NCBI GenBank assembly: GCA_024741835.1
Contig: JAENRP010000183.1
Location: 17,413 to 81,412 of the forward strand
Length of the DNA: 64,000 bases
Origin: Diplocarpon mali
Lineage: Eukaryota; Ascomycota; Leotiomycetes; Helotiales; Drepanopezizaceae
Direction: 5' to 3'
In this document: positions 1-12,750 of the stretch, piece by piece
Layout: every line of letters starts with the position of its first letter
Position numbering within the stretch: position 1 is the first letter of the stretch
The notes under the pieces: generated by a model
What the model saw: only the letters and a program-made list of their open reading frames with translations
Told to the model about the DNA's origin: nothing
The model's database searches: none
Program-made: the position numbers and the translations under genes

Positions 1-248
1 TCCTATTAAAGGTAGTAGCATTTTTAAAGTAATAGGGATAATAAACTCCTATCTCTCTATCTTATTATTAAAGTAATTTATAGTATACTTAATAAGATAA
101 GTCATCTTTTCTTTTATAATAAGTAGATTATATTACGACTATTAAAGGCTAAGTATATCTAAAATAGTTTAGTTAAGAAGTGTAAAATTATTATACTATA
201 AGGGTTCGTCTTTTATAGTCTAAATGGTAGAGTATATAATAGTACTTA
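1..248 (-). pseudogene. Giant gypsy element X1, internal piece of ORF3
   Basis: This stretch matches 30655-30895 of copy X2 and reads on the minus strand as part of ORF3, the second of two long downstream ORFs in family X (see 28045-31540). The reading frame continues at 14479 on the far side of the CopA-1 insertion. Its 3' part and the 3' LTR of X1 lie outside the window to the left. RIP stops break the frame. The product is unknown; only its homology to X2 and to ORF2 can be stated. Confidence 0.8.
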
Positions 249-253
249 AGAAC

Positions 254-424
254 TGTTGCGCCATGAGGAGCCTCAGGCACTGAGGCATCTGAGGACTGGC
301 TTATGTAATGTACCCCTGAAGTGGCCACGGAGTACTTCTATAAAGGGAGCTCAGGTATATAGTTAGAGTAGAATTTATAAGCTTCTGCTACTATTGAGAA
401 TCTACCTTTAAATATAGTACGATA
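254..424 (+). repeat. CopA-1 5' LTR
   Basis: The LTR is 171 bp, starts TGTTGCGCC and ends in a mutated ACGATA, where the 3' LTR has ACGACA. Most differences from the 3' LTR are transitions. A TATA-like TATAAAGGG sits near 341, the probable promoter. The sequence right after it (GTTATTAGCAC) is where the primer-binding site should be. Confidence 0.92.
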
Positions 425-619
425 GTTATTAGCACTATTCGCGACTCTTAAGAGCAAATGATTAAAAATCTATTATATTTAGAGACTTTTTAAAGAGGTT
501 TTACTACTATTTTTCATTTATTCTCCCTTGCCTATATATGTTATATAACTTGACTCGATATTCTAATGCTCTTAGCCAATTAATACCATACTTCCTATTA
601 TCCTAGTCAATATAAGCGA
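425..619 (+). other. CopA-1 leader
   Basis: This is the untranslated stretch between the 5' LTR and the first clear gag codons, and it should hold the primer-binding site and packaging sequences. No coding frame is convincing here. Confidence 0.5.
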
Positions 620-3600
620 ATACTAGCAAAAAGAAGCTTAGGAGCTTAGCTTTAGTAGAGTTATACTTTAGGATAGGAAATTATAGCGCATTTAGTACGC
701 TAAGCTAGAGTTTCAGGCTGAATTTCTACGCCTTTAGAAGTATATAGAGAAGCTAAGACAGGTTAATAACCTTGAATTGTATACTATAGAAACGGGAAAC
801 TAAGCTTTGCTTTATAAGAATAAAGCTCTATATCTGCTGGATTTAGAAATAGAACCGCCGCAGTTTGAAAAAATTGTGGAAGGATAGGACTAGAGAGTAT
901 TGCAAAGCTACTATAAGTTGTATTAATAGTAAGAAGCTACTGATTAATAAATGCTAGCTCTACTACTACCTGCGAAGATAATAGCTAAAGACGTAGAGCT
1001 GGAGTATAAAATGGCGGTAATATAATACAATCTTATAGTAGAAATGTGGAAAAGGAATAGGAGCTCTTATACTTAGTTATACTATTGGATTACTAAGATA
1101 GTATACCTTATATTGCTTTAAGTAGTGTAATATGATTGCAAGGAAGCGGGGAAACTGTTAATTCAATAGATTGTAGAGCACTTGCGTAAGGAACTAGCCC
1201 CCTTTGAGGTTAGTATAATAGAGTCAATTCGGGAAGACTATAATAATAAGCTCTTTGAAATAAGGAGTAATAAAGTAGAACTGAAGACCTGGCTTGCTAG
1301 CTTTAGGAAGATCTATTAAGAAGTACGAACGTATAGAATCCCAGAGGTTTAAGGCTCCTTTGCGATTATGAAGTTTCTATAATCAGTTTACTATTAGGCT
1401 CCTACTTGGTCTTAGCAGATTTAGGCAAAGCTTATTAGAGATAATAAGCTAGGTTTAAAGTATAGAAAAGATATGGTCTATTATATTAATTAGTTCTTAA
1501 GCTTAATAGAGCGAAGCTTCGCAAGCTCTTTGTCAAAGGTAACCCTTAGAGTATACGCCTCGCTTAAAGGAGTAGGCGATCATACTAATCTAAGAGTATT
1601 AAGTAAAGGCAAGGCGAAGAAGACTCTTAAAGGGAGCGTTAAAAAGTGCCTTTGCCCTTAGGTCAAAAATCACTTCTGGAACCTAGAGGAGTATAATAGG
1701 CTGAAATACGCCTTAACTAGCGCTAAGGAAGGTACGCTTTAAAACCTCCTTAGCTATGATAAGGTTAAAAGAACGCGTGAAAACCTTACTTCCTTAGAAT
1801 GGAAAGAGCTTTGAGCTAAGCTTTCCTATTTTAAATATACTCTTATAAATCAATTTAAGGAAAGAATATCTGCTAAAGCTTTAGGGAGCGGCAAATCCAA
1901 GATTATAGCCGCCCTTTTAAATCCAACTCTCTTTAAAGACTTTACCTTAGGAATATACTCTACCCTTAGAGCTCCTTACGCTCTCTTAAATATAACCCTA
2001 CTTGATAACTGCGCCGCGATGCACCTTATTAATCAAAAGGAGCTTCTAGTTCCTAGATTATTAAAAATCGCATATCCTTAGGATTATATAAAGGCAGGGA
2101 GCTTGAGTCTGCTAATAAGGGGGAGGGGTATACATCTAATAAAAGGGGTTCTTGCTAATAGAGGAGACTTAGAGCTTAGGAATATAGCACTTATAGATAG
2201 GTTTAATATTAATATTATCTTAAAGCCTCTTTTAAAGAAGGCTAGGGTATAGTATATAGGCTTAGACGCAATACTTTAAAAGGGTATAGTAGATAATAAT
2301 ATAGTTATAAAGCAGCTAGAGCGTAGGTCGAATGTGATAGTATTTAAATATAAGCCTATTAACTTTTATAATACTTCTAACTTGCTATATTATACTTAAC
2401 TAACCTGCCTAGCTTTTCCTACTTTATAATGGCATTTGCGAAGCTAATATAAACCCCTAAGGAGCAGCGTATTCCTAAGAGCTAGGAACGATTTAGCAGA
2501 TATTTAGTACCTTCGATTAAGCTATTTAAGAGCAAAGGCGCTTAAGAAGCTTATATTAAACGCAAAGGGGGTAAAGATTAAAAGGAAGCTATAAATCAAT
2601 TATAAAGCTTACGCTTAAGTAAAAGCTAAGCAAAAGCCTTCTAAGAGAGAGTCAGATTTTAAGGCTTTAAGACTATTCTTTAGGTGCTCTTAGGACCTAT
2701 TTAACTATAGCATATTAAGCCTCTCCTTAGAAAGCTGGCTTCTTTTAATTAAGGATGAATTTAATAGGAAGTTATTTGAATATACTCTACTTTATAAGTC
2801 CTTAATGCTAGTTTAAAAGCTCTTTAATCTTTTAAAGCATAAGTAAAGCGCTATTATAGCCTTTCCTTATATATTCTAAGGAGCGATAACGATACCTTGG
2901 TATTTCCCTTATAGGGAGTATTGAAATATAAAGAGTAGTACGAAGCTAAAGGTATAAAGGTAGAAGTCACTTTATCCTATACTTATAAATTAAATAGAGC
3001 TTTCGAGAGAGCGGGAGTAGAGATTATTAAAAAGGCACTTATTATACTAATCTTTGCTAACCTCCTGGAGTACCTATGGCTTAAAGCCGTATTAGCTGCA
3101 ATATACCTTTATAATATCGGCCTATTAAAGTGTAAGGGATAGAAGAGTCTAAATAAGGTGCTTTAGCTCTAGTTTAGATAATACTTTAAGTAGTATAATC
3201 CGCAGATTACTATAAAGCTTATTATTGATTTAAGATTAGAATAGGGAGGTATAAAAGCGTATAAAGCGCGCGCGTACCTATTAGTAAAAGAGAGGGAAGC
3301 TTTAAAGAATAAGAGAGCTTTTAAAACTATACTAAAAGGGTATATTAGATACCTAGTTAGTTACTATATTATTAATATATATAAGATTTAAGTGCCTAAG
3401 CTTCGAAAGGTTATAATCTCCTAAAATGTCGAGTTCGATAAGTCTAAATTCTACTTTAAGGAGTATAAAAAGGTAGCTAGCCATCTGCTCTTAATTATTA
3501 AGGAGATTGTGCAAATGATCGAAGAGGAGGAGAAGGAAGCTTAGGACGTTGAGTTAATTATTAAGAATATAGAGGGAGCTTTGGACAAGCAGCTTGCGGA

Positions 3601-5960
3601 TAACTTAGTAGGAGGTAAGCCTATTAATCTTTTACTAATAGAAGCTCTAAGCTTAGATCTATCGAGGGCTATTGTCCTTTATAAGGCTACTTATAGCGTT
3701 TCTATTCTAGCTACTTAGGAGCAGCTGCCTAGTAGCAAAGGGTTAGACGCTTTAAGATAACTATTAATAGTTGGGAGGAGCGTCGAAAGCGATATTATAT
3801 ATACTAGCTCTGCTAGGGAGCGTAATACTAGGCCTTTAGTTACTATATAGACTAAGCAATCGCAAGGGTAGGAGCAGGCCCTTTAATTACTAGAAGCTCT
3901 ACTATAGGCAACTAGTAAAGAAGCATGCTAGCTCTTATTAGAAGCACCGATCGATCGGGAGCTATACTAGGATATAGAAGCTCTTAAGGGTAATACCGAA
4001 AGAGGGAGCTCTTTGAAACTAATAGAAGCTTAGCCTGAAGTATTTGATATAAGGGCCTTTCGAAAACGTAAGAAGCCTAATAAGGAGTAGGAAATAGTAC
4101 CTATACCGCTTTATAGGTTAAAAAGGAGAAGAGGGAGCGGGAATGCTATATACGTAATATATGTTAAAGATCTTCTACTAGCCTTTAAAGAACTTAAAAT
4201 ATATTAATTAAAGCAGGTAAATAGCTTTATATCGACTTTCTAGCTAAGTTAAGAGCTTGCAAGAACTAATAGAGAAGAATATAAAGTGGTATATTGCGTT
4301 ATTGCTATAGCGATTCAATCTAGAAGCTCTAGAGGAAACTCTACCCTTCTAATTCTACCTTAAGACAAGCTTCCTAAAGTGCCAACTTACTAGAAGGAGC
4401 TTGCAAATCACCCTTTTAGAGAGCAATTTAAAGAGGGAGCCAGAACTGAGATTAGGAACTTAAAAGCGCGCAATTGCTAAAAAGTGATTAATAGAAGCGA
4501 GGCTACTATAAGGCCTATACTACTAAAGTAGGTCTTTAACTATAAGCTAAGCTCCTCTAAGAAGATTAGCCGCTTTAGGTCAAGAATAGTAGTAAAGGGA
4601 GATCTTTAAAAGGAAGCTTCTATTTTCTCTACCTACGCTACAACGCTTATATTAAGATCTTTTAAAGTTATAATAGTAATAGCTACTAAATTCGATATAG
4701 AGCTCTAATAGTTCGATATTATTAACGCCTTTATAAATGCTAAGAGAGACCCTTAGAGCGCGCTAGTTATTTGCTTTTTACTAAATAGTTAAAAGTAAAA
4801 AGATAAGGTAGTAGAGCTCGATCGCGCCTTATATAGCCTTTGAGACTCCTTAGTACTTTAGTACAAGGATTATACTAGTACTTTAAAGTCTTTAAAGCTT
4901 ACCCCTTTTAATAAGGAGCCTTACATATTTGTTAATAAGGATAGGACTATATTTATAGCCTTCTATATTAACGATATATAAGTAATATACTACTCCTTTT
5001 ATATAAAAGAAGCTTAGAAGATTATAGAAGGACTATGCGAAGCATACGAATTGATAGCAATAGGAGATGTTAAGTAGTTCTTAAGGGTAAGAGTCTCTTA
5101 AGATAAGAAGTAGGGTATAATTACTCTACTCTATAATGCTTATATTAAGAAGATGGCAAAGAGGTTCGGCCTTAATATAGGGCGTTTCCTTAGTACGCCG
5201 CTCCCTTACTTCGAACTTAAAAAGAACTATAAAATAGCTCCCTACTTAAGAATTAAGGAGTTCTAGGAAAAAGTAGGCTCTACCTTATATATAGCTATTA
5301 TATTATACTTAGATATAGCTTTTGCAATCGCCTAGCTATTTTATTTCTATATAAACCTAAGCTTTAAATACTTTAAAGCTATTAATTAGATAATTTGCTA
5401 CCTTTTTAGTATACGCTTCTTAGGAATCACTTATAGTCGATTTAGTAGATTAAATAACCTAATAGTATCATTAGATACTTCCTTTACAAATAATCTAAAG
5501 ATAAGGCGCTCCTCTTACGGTTTTATTATATTCCTATTTAAAGGAGCAATCGTTTGAAAGGCCTTAAAGCAACCGATAGTTACTACTTCTACTATAGAGG
5601 CTGAGCTCTTAAAAGTAGCGCATATAGCAAAGGAGATAATAGCTTTAAGAAGGTTCTTTAAGGAAATATAGCTTAAGGTGAAAGCTTTATAGTTTATATT
5701 TTATAATAATTAATAGATAATACGGCTTATTATAGGAGACTCTTAAAGGATTTCTATAAAGCTCTGATATATTAATATATATAATATATAGCTATAATAG
5801 GAGTATTAAAAAGGGAGCTTTTAAATGGCCTATCTCCTTACTAAGGATATGCACGCTAATAGCCTTATTAAAAACCTTCCTTAATAAAAGTTCGAGAGCT
5901 TTATTAAGCTTTTGAACCTCTAAGACGCAAGAGGTCTAGTTGAGAAGCTAGCATTTTAAA
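620..5960 (+). pseudogene. CopA-1 gag-pol polyprotein (Ty1/copia), RIP-inactivated
   Basis: From about 1260 one plus-strand frame runs through with only TAA/TAG breaks that fit mutated Gln codons. The order is that of Ty1/copia: gag, with a zinc-knuckle remnant K-C-L-C near 1645; aspartic protease, with the L-D-N-C-A-A active-site motif near 2001-2020; integrase, about 2570-3500, with the K-D-E-F block near 2750 and a recognisable A-V-L-A-A-I-Y-L-Y-N helix near 3090-3120; reverse transcriptase, about 4530-5250, with F-D-I-I-N-A-F near 4713 and Y-I-N-D-I (usual YVDDI) near 4963; RNase H, about 5480-5900. The 5' gag part is poorly resolved. The catalytic Asp to Asn change in the RT box is another RIP effect. 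The closest relative in the window is CopA-2. Confidence 0.9.
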
Positions 5961-6129
5961 TGCTTTATAATCCTTTTATATCTCCTTTATAAATAGTAAG
6001 TGGGAAGGAAGCGTAAGATAAGGTTCAATTTTCCTTATATTAATATATAAGGAGGCTTAAAACCAACTCCTTTAGATAATCAGAACCTTTAATAGCTTTG
6101 CGAATAATATAAGGGTGCGTCCCTAATGA

Positions 6130-6804
6130 GAAGCAACCGACTCCTTTAGTAGCATAGCCCTAGGAGCCGCCTAGGGAGCAATGCTGGGAATAACCACAGG
6201 TACGCTACGAGCTGCTGCAGGGGCAGGAGTTTTAAAAGCCTCTGCAAGGCGGGCGGCGAGGCCAAGAGGTGCTATAATCGGCGGCAGGAGCTCTTAAGCC
6301 ACTAGTTTTAAGAAGCTATTAGCTATAGTATAAAAAAGCTTATAATTAATATACCCTCTGACAATACTACCTCTTTTATCTCTCTTTAGCGCGCTTTCTG
6401 AAGCTCCTCTTTTACCTTCCTCTTAGTAGCGGCAAGGCCTTAAACTACTTATTAGTAGTAAACTACTTAAAGGGAACTTGAGAATGTACTGCGGCATTAC
6501 TATTGTTCTCCTCTAATAAGAATACGTAATCTTCCTATGCCTTTAAAGTGCTAATAGGAAGCTCTTAATACGTATAGTCTCCCTTTGTATAATAAAAGTA
6601 GCGTACTCCTACTATGCTATTGAAGCATACGCCAGCCGACTTCCTAGCTAAGAAGCTCCGAACGCACCCTTTATATAGTATATTCCTTATTAGCCCCTGC
6701 TTTAGCTTGCGGCAAAAGGAGGGAGCTATAAAAGGGACCGCCGGTATTCTAGGAACTACGGCCTAAAGGGTAGCAGGAAGGGGAGGGGGCGCGCTCCCTC
6801 TTTA
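6130..6804 (-). pseudogene. Antisense Cys-rich ORF of CopA-1, C-terminal part
   Basis: Opposite to the copia polyprotein, the minus strand is open apart from RIP-type stops. From about 6760 to 6430 it reads a Cys-rich segment with G-V-C-F-N followed by closely spaced C/Y residues (Tyr where TGC became TAC) in a C-x2-C-x4-C-x-C like arrangement, then a Ser/Arg-rich and Ala/Pro-rich tail to about 6150 in a shifted frame. The N-terminal part lies at 13824-14015, on the other side of GypB. A similar Cys-rich antisense ORF sits at the same place in CopB (53690-54700). I cannot name the family; the Cys spacing suggests a zinc-binding fold. Confidence 0.5.
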
Positions 6805-7056
6805 TATTACGACTGGCTCTGGAGCGTACAGTGGGGCGAGAATCGAACGCTGACTATATTACCTCAAGAGGTACGCTATATAATTGAGAAGAAAAGATGA
6901 AGAAGAAGAGAGAGTCTTTAGTAGAGCTCCTCCAGAATAAGTACAAGTGCTTTACTAGCGTACACATAATCCAGCTACCTCGCTACCTTAGCGTGCACCT
7001 GACTTTGATACGTGATATAACCGTTTATATAATATGCATATAATGCGGCCGTAATA
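6805..7056 (-). repeat. GypB 3' LTR
   Basis: This 252-bp copy is more mutated than its partner at 13572-13823. All four CACGTG boxes of the partner are destroyed here by CpA-type transitions on both strands. Confidence 0.9.
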
Positions 7057-8713
7057 CTACCTCCTCCCTTTGAAAAACTGCGCCTACGCAGTTGTATCTA
7101 TAGGTGTATTATCCTCTAGTTCCTTATAATTGTCAACTCTATTGTTATATGACCTAAGCCAGCTTAATAGCGCCCTTAGCGGCCCCTTAGCTTAAGGGTT
7201 TTTTAAATGGAAATCTCGAATAGCATATGGCGCTATTATAGTATTAGAGCATAGGTACTATTTGAGGTCTTTATTAGCTCCTTTCTACTTAATCTGATAT
7301 TCGAGCTTCTTAGCTCGAATATAAGATCCAATTATCTCTTCTATCTCCTACTCCTCTTATTCTGGTAGTACCTTAATTAGGGTAGGAGGTTCTTAAACTT
7401 GTCCTAGTAGAGGGTTAGGAAGGTATTTATATAGTAAGTGCGAGTGGAAAATAAGGTAGATCGAATAGAGTGAATCGGGTAATTATAGCTTCTAGCTTTC
7501 TCCTACCTTTTCTAGTACTTTTACTAGGCCGTACTACTTATTAGAGAGCTTTCGGCTTAGCCAGTCCAATTTCCAGTTTTTAGTACTAATTAGTATATCA
7601 TCTTCTATAGTCTAATCAACTGGCTAGCAGTAGAGATCTGCGAGCTGTTTCATTTTAGCCTATTATACTTAGAGAGATAATTAAGCGAATTGGACTACTT
7701 TTTAAGCTCTAGTAGCTATGCGAAGTGCTATTTTACAATTTAATCTCTTAGTTGCTATCTATAAAGGCTCTAGGTTAATTAAATTCCAAGAGGAGCGAGC
7801 TTTATAGCCGTTTAGCACTTGGAAAGGGGAAATTTACCCTAGGGATTTATAAGGTAAGGTTAATTAGGCAATATCTATCAAAGGTAAAAGACGATTCTAA
7901 TTATCTTAGTAATATAAGTAGAACGGCTTAAGGCATTGTTTTAAATATTAGTTTATAATCTTAGTTTAGCTATTGATATTAAGGTTATAAGCTATAGTTA
8001 GCTTGACCTTTATACTTAATATTTAATAGAGCTCTTTCTAAAAGGTAAAGACGAATTGGGCGCCTTTATCTAATAGAATCGAATTAGGCATACCGAAATG
8101 GCGTATCTAGTGAATTAAAAACAACTTTGCAAGGCCTTTTGCGTTAACTGTCTTATAGCATAGGATCGATACTACCTTCTTTAATAATCGGTCTATTATT
8201 ATTAGTGCAAAGTTGTAGCTAAGTTTGTTAAGCAGGAGCTTTATAAAATCTATAATTAAGTATTAGTATGCTTATTCAGGAATTGGCAAAGGGTGGAGGA
8301 AACCTAGGGTCTTATTATAATAAGCTTTTATTCTTAAATAATAATAGTTTTAAATATAAGTGCTAACGTTACTGCTAAGGCTTTTCTAATAGTATTTTCT
8401 TCCTATTAAAAGTCTTGTTTTCCCAATTCTAGCGTATGCGATATAAGGTTACTTATGCATATAACGAATCAGGGCTATTTGCAGTTCGGGAGGTTAAGAT
8501 GGTATAATAAGTCTACCTTAGAAGAAGAGTTTGCCTTAGCTAAGTTCATAGTTAAGGCTATAGCTCTACGCTTTATCTCGGAACTTCTATAGCTTAAGGG
8601 AGGTCTTATTAGCTTAAATAACCTTATCGATAATATAGTAGTTCACCATATTATACTCGACCTTAGACATTAGGTCGGCAGGTGCCTCTATTAGCGCGAT
8701 TGGCATAGTCGTT

Positions 8714-8781
8714 ACTTGTAGGCCGGGCCTAGGAGTAGAATCGATTTGCGCTAAAGTTACTTATAGGCCGGGCCTAGGAGT
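8714..8781 (-). repeat. Two 23-nt palindromes in a 45-bp tandem duplication (GypB)
   Basis: Palindromes lie at 8714-8736 and 8759-8781, exactly 45 bp apart, with repeated flanks. On the coding strand each reads D-S-T-P-R-P-G-L-Q-V-T in frame with pol, giving a 15-residue protein repeat between RNase H and integrase. Confidence 0.9.
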
Positions 8782-10660
8782 AGAATCGCCTTTAGTAGCA
8801 AGTACTTTTATAAAAAGCTTATTATTAGGTAAGAGCTGCTAGTGGCATAAAGCTTATTTCCTAGCCTTAAGAGAGGTTAGCTCCTAGTCTCGATATAAGA
8901 GTATATTAGCTAGCGTATTCGTTATGCCTATTTAGTATATAATAAGGAAGTTAAAATTAGCAAAGAACTCCGCCTAGCAAGCCTGCTAGGCTATTAAGTC
9001 CTTAGTTGTTATAAAGTACTTAAGGGCTTTATAGTCTATATATATATATACTATTTTCTAGGCCTTAAGTAGCTTTGCCTTATACTAGTAGAACGATTTA
9101 AAAATCGCTAGGAGCTCTTTATTATAAATAGGGTAATTTAGCTTAGCGTTATTCATTATCTTTAAGAAGTACCTAATTAGATAGTAGTTATTATCTTCTT
9201 AAAGTTAAGAGAGTACGCCAGCGACTATACTATCGGAGGCGTCGGTCTTAAGCCTTATCTGCTTTTAAGGGTAATAGTAGTATAAAATCAAGGTCGTTTG
9301 GAAGCTTAAGCGCAAAGCTTTCTAAGCTTCCTTATAAGCGTTGTTAAAATTAAAAGGAACGTTTCTTATAAGAGCTATTAAAGGTTGGCAAATATAACTA
9401 TAGCCTTTAATAAATCTTCAGTAGAAGTTACAGAACCTTAAGAAGCTTTATATATTATATATATTCTTAGCATATTTCTACTCTTAAATAACTAAGACCT
9501 TATTAAGGTCTACCTCAATTTTATAAACTCTGATAATAAATCTTAAGAACCTAGTCTTAGTAACCTTAAACTCGCTTTTCTTAATATCTGCTTAAAGGCT
9601 ATAGCGTTAGAGAATTCCTAAGATCTTCTTAATATAAATCTTATAGTTAAGGGAGTTTTTTAAATAGATTAGAATATTATTTAAGTAAGTAAAGTAAAAA
9701 TCGTTAAGGTGGTTTAAAAGAATCTTATTAATAAACCGCTAAAAGGTGGTAGGCCTATTTGTCAGCCCAAATAGCAAAACCTTATATTTATAGGTCCTAT
9801 AATACGTGCGAAAGGTAGTTAGGTCTTTGGCATTAGTTAATATGCAGATATAGTAGAAGGCTTGTTATATATCGATTTTTATAAAAATACAAGCTTTCGA
9901 TATGCGTGCTATTATCTTATTAATAAGGAGAATTAGGTAGGGGTCTTTCTTCATTAAGGCATTCAGTTTCTAGTAGTTAATATATAGATATAAGGAGCTA
10001 TTGGCTTTCCTAATAAAGAGGATTAGGGCTACTTAAAGGGAACTTAAAGCTTTAATAAATCTTTTATATAAGTTCTTAAGAATATAGCTCTTGACCTTTA
10101 AGAGCTATTTATCAGTAAGGCAATAGAGGGGTTCGATTATTAAGTTATTCTTACCTATTAGCTCGATTTTATAATCTACTCTTAGCCTGGGTTTCGATAG
10201 CTAATTAAAGGCCTAGCGACTAAAGACATTCTTGAACTTAGCGTACTAAGGTAGGAGCTTCTGGTCTATTAGCTCGTTGTTACTCTTATACTTAGCTTGC
10301 AGCGGCGAACTAAGGCCAAGGGAGCTAATTTCAGCCTGCCTAACCGATTCTCGGCGATTGATTTCTTAGCGATTGATTTCTTAATTTAAATTGTAAATAA
10401 AGCTTACAAATATAAACTTTTCAAGCGCTGGTTCTTAAATTTGTATAGCTTGTCTTACCCTAATTATAAAGTAGTAGTAGAGGGCGCCGATTACTAAGAC
10501 TAAGATTAGGCTAATCTAGTAAGCCGTCTTCGGTAAAGCATTTCTCTTTACTTAAAAAGGGAGCAGGGAGTCTAATACTTCTAATAAGGCCTTCTTTATA
10601 TAGTTCAGATCTCTTTTTAAGTCTTTAAAGAAACTGCTATCCTTAAGTCTATAAAAGGCC

Positions 10661-10773
10661 ATTTATAGGCTAGGACTAAGAGTGAGATTCGAGTTTATAG
10701 ATTTTACTCGTAGGCTAAGACTAAAAGTAGGATTTGAGATCGCAGATTTTACTCGCGGGCTAGGACTGGGAGT
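10661..10773 (-). repeat. Three 23-nt palindromes at 45-bp spacing (GypB)
   Basis: Palindromes start at 10661, 10706 and 10751. On the minus strand they form three 15-residue repeats of the type S-N-L-T-x-S-P-S-L-R-V-K-S. They lie in the region between gag and the RT core, so the arrays appear to grow by whole codons. A sixth degenerate GypB copy is at 12526-12548. Confidence 0.88.
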
Positions 10774-12750
10774 AAGATTCGAGGCATTATTACTTGCTAG
10801 CACTAAGAGCTAGGCTTAGGCCATTCTTAGGTCTTCGTCCTTAGCATCTATTATAGCTGCTTAACGATTGATATTTTACTAGGCTATTAAGGGTTTTATT
10901 AACTATAAGAGATCAATTAGTACGCATCAATTAAAGTAAAGGATAATAGGCATATCCTTAGGCTAAGAGATACTATTTTTCCCCTTTCTATAGGATTGTT
11001 TAAGGTTATAGTGCTTTAGGAACTTCTTACTAATTAAAACGTCAATTGCTCTTAAGCTTATAATTAAGAAAGGGAAGTTTATTCATCGCCTATTGATTAT
11101 AAGGGTAAGTAAGATAGCGAATCGAATGGTTTCTCCTTTAAAGCTATTATAGCCTATAAGGGTAATCGGTTTAAGCAATTTAATAAACTTCACCTTAAGT
11201 CTTTAAGAGAGCTAGTATACTAAAGACGTCTTAATAATATTGAAAATATTAGCTTTACTATTAATATAAGTAACTGTTTTAATAAATGATCTATTTTAAG
11301 CTAGTTCTATAGGAATTAAGAACTGACGGCCGCCTATTAATAAGCGGGAATTAAAATCTAAGTCTTTTTATAAATTATAACTTATACTATAATAGAAGTC
11401 TTTACTATAGCTTAGCAGTTTCCTAATAGTAGGTCGTTTTCCATCTTAACTTTAGCTATTATAAACTCGCCCTGCTTCTTTAGCTTAGGGCAGTCCGTCG
11501 TATAGTAACTAAGGGCTTTGCAGTTATAGTAGAGACTAGACAACGGCTTTAGGCTGGCAGACCTTTCTTAGTAGGCCGCCGGCGAAGGGAAATAAGTATA
11601 GGGAGCTAGGGAAGTAGCTATAGCTATAGGTCTTTATAACTCCCTTTTCAATATGCTAAGGATACGGTCCTTCGAAGGGAAGAACGCGACAGCAGGAGCG
11701 ACTTATCAAGCGTTATAAGCTTCTTCTTATTTAATATTATAGGCCTTACGGTCCGCAATAGCTAAGAACTTATTTAAAGTAGTATAATTATTATTTATTT
11801 TATACTTCTCTACTTAAAGGTCGTTCTTTAAGGCTAAGGAGACCTTTTTATAAACGTTATCGAACTAACGAGATTGATCGATCTTATTAGCTATTATAAA
11901 AGTAATAAACTTAGATTAGAACTTATTATATAATATTAAACTTATAGTTAGCCTATTGTATTTAAGCTTAGCAAACTAAATATAGTTATAGTTAAAGAAC
12001 CTTTAATCTAAAACCCTAAGGATATTAGTAGCGCATATAAACTTATTAGCAAAGATAGGATCTATATATTATAAGATTAGGTTTTAAGCTTTACCTATTA
12101 TATACTTAAAGTAAGTAATAATCTAGTCCTCTTTTAAAGTAAAGTTGCTTAAGTACTTTTAAATAAACACTTTTATAGCTATCTTCTAGGTATTATAAGT
12201 GATTTTGCCTTAGTGGTTGCTAAAATAGGTTTAAGGGTACTTAATTTAATAGGAGTTGACGGCAGGGACTAAAAGTCGGATAATTAGGAGGTAGTAGTCT
12301 AAGGGAGGCAGTAAGTCGGCGGTAAAGGCCTAAGTATTCTAAGGACTAGCACTTAAGAAAGAAGGGGCAGTAGCATTATTTTAAAGAGCAGCGGCTATAG
12401 TAATGCTAATAAGGTTTGCGATTTCGGCCTATTAAGCAGCTAAGAAGAGAGGGGCCGATATAGTAAGGGTAGACATCGGTTCTTCCTTAATTTCAATTGA
12501 TAGAAGAGAAGTATTTTAAGAATCTACTTGCAGTTTAAGACTAGGAGTGAAATCAGTACTAAAGGAGGTTTCTTCTTAAGTAGGCTTAAGAGGGGGAATA
12601 TCTTTAGGACTAGGGTTAGTAATAAGGCCTATAGAACTAATGGCTATAAGGCCTAGTAGTAGAGGTACGGTTAACCTTTCACTTCTCTTAAGTAGTATAA
12701 GATTAGAGGTTATAAGTACTAACTCTCTTTATATTATCTGGTTTAGTCTA

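Larger units (their letters stand above)
7130..12750 (-). pseudogene. GypB gag-pol polyprotein with chromodomain
   Basis: Reading right to left on the minus strand: gag with a zinc knuckle at about 11545-11483 (C-Y-N-C, the His now Tyr, closing Cys intact); protease region about 11250-11000; reverse transcriptase about 10130-9560, with the F-G-L-T-N block at 9785-9758 and a mutated YLDDI shortly after; RNase H about 9270-8890, with K-T-D-A-S-D and Y-P-I-Y-N-K-E-L; integrase about 8560-7750; chromodomain about 7345-7160, ending in the R-D-F-H block usual for fungal chromoviruses. The chromodomain would direct integration to marked chromatin. Breaks are nearly all TAA/TAG. In-frame 15-residue repeats built on the palindrome occur at 8714-8781 and 10661-10773. 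Confidence 0.88.
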
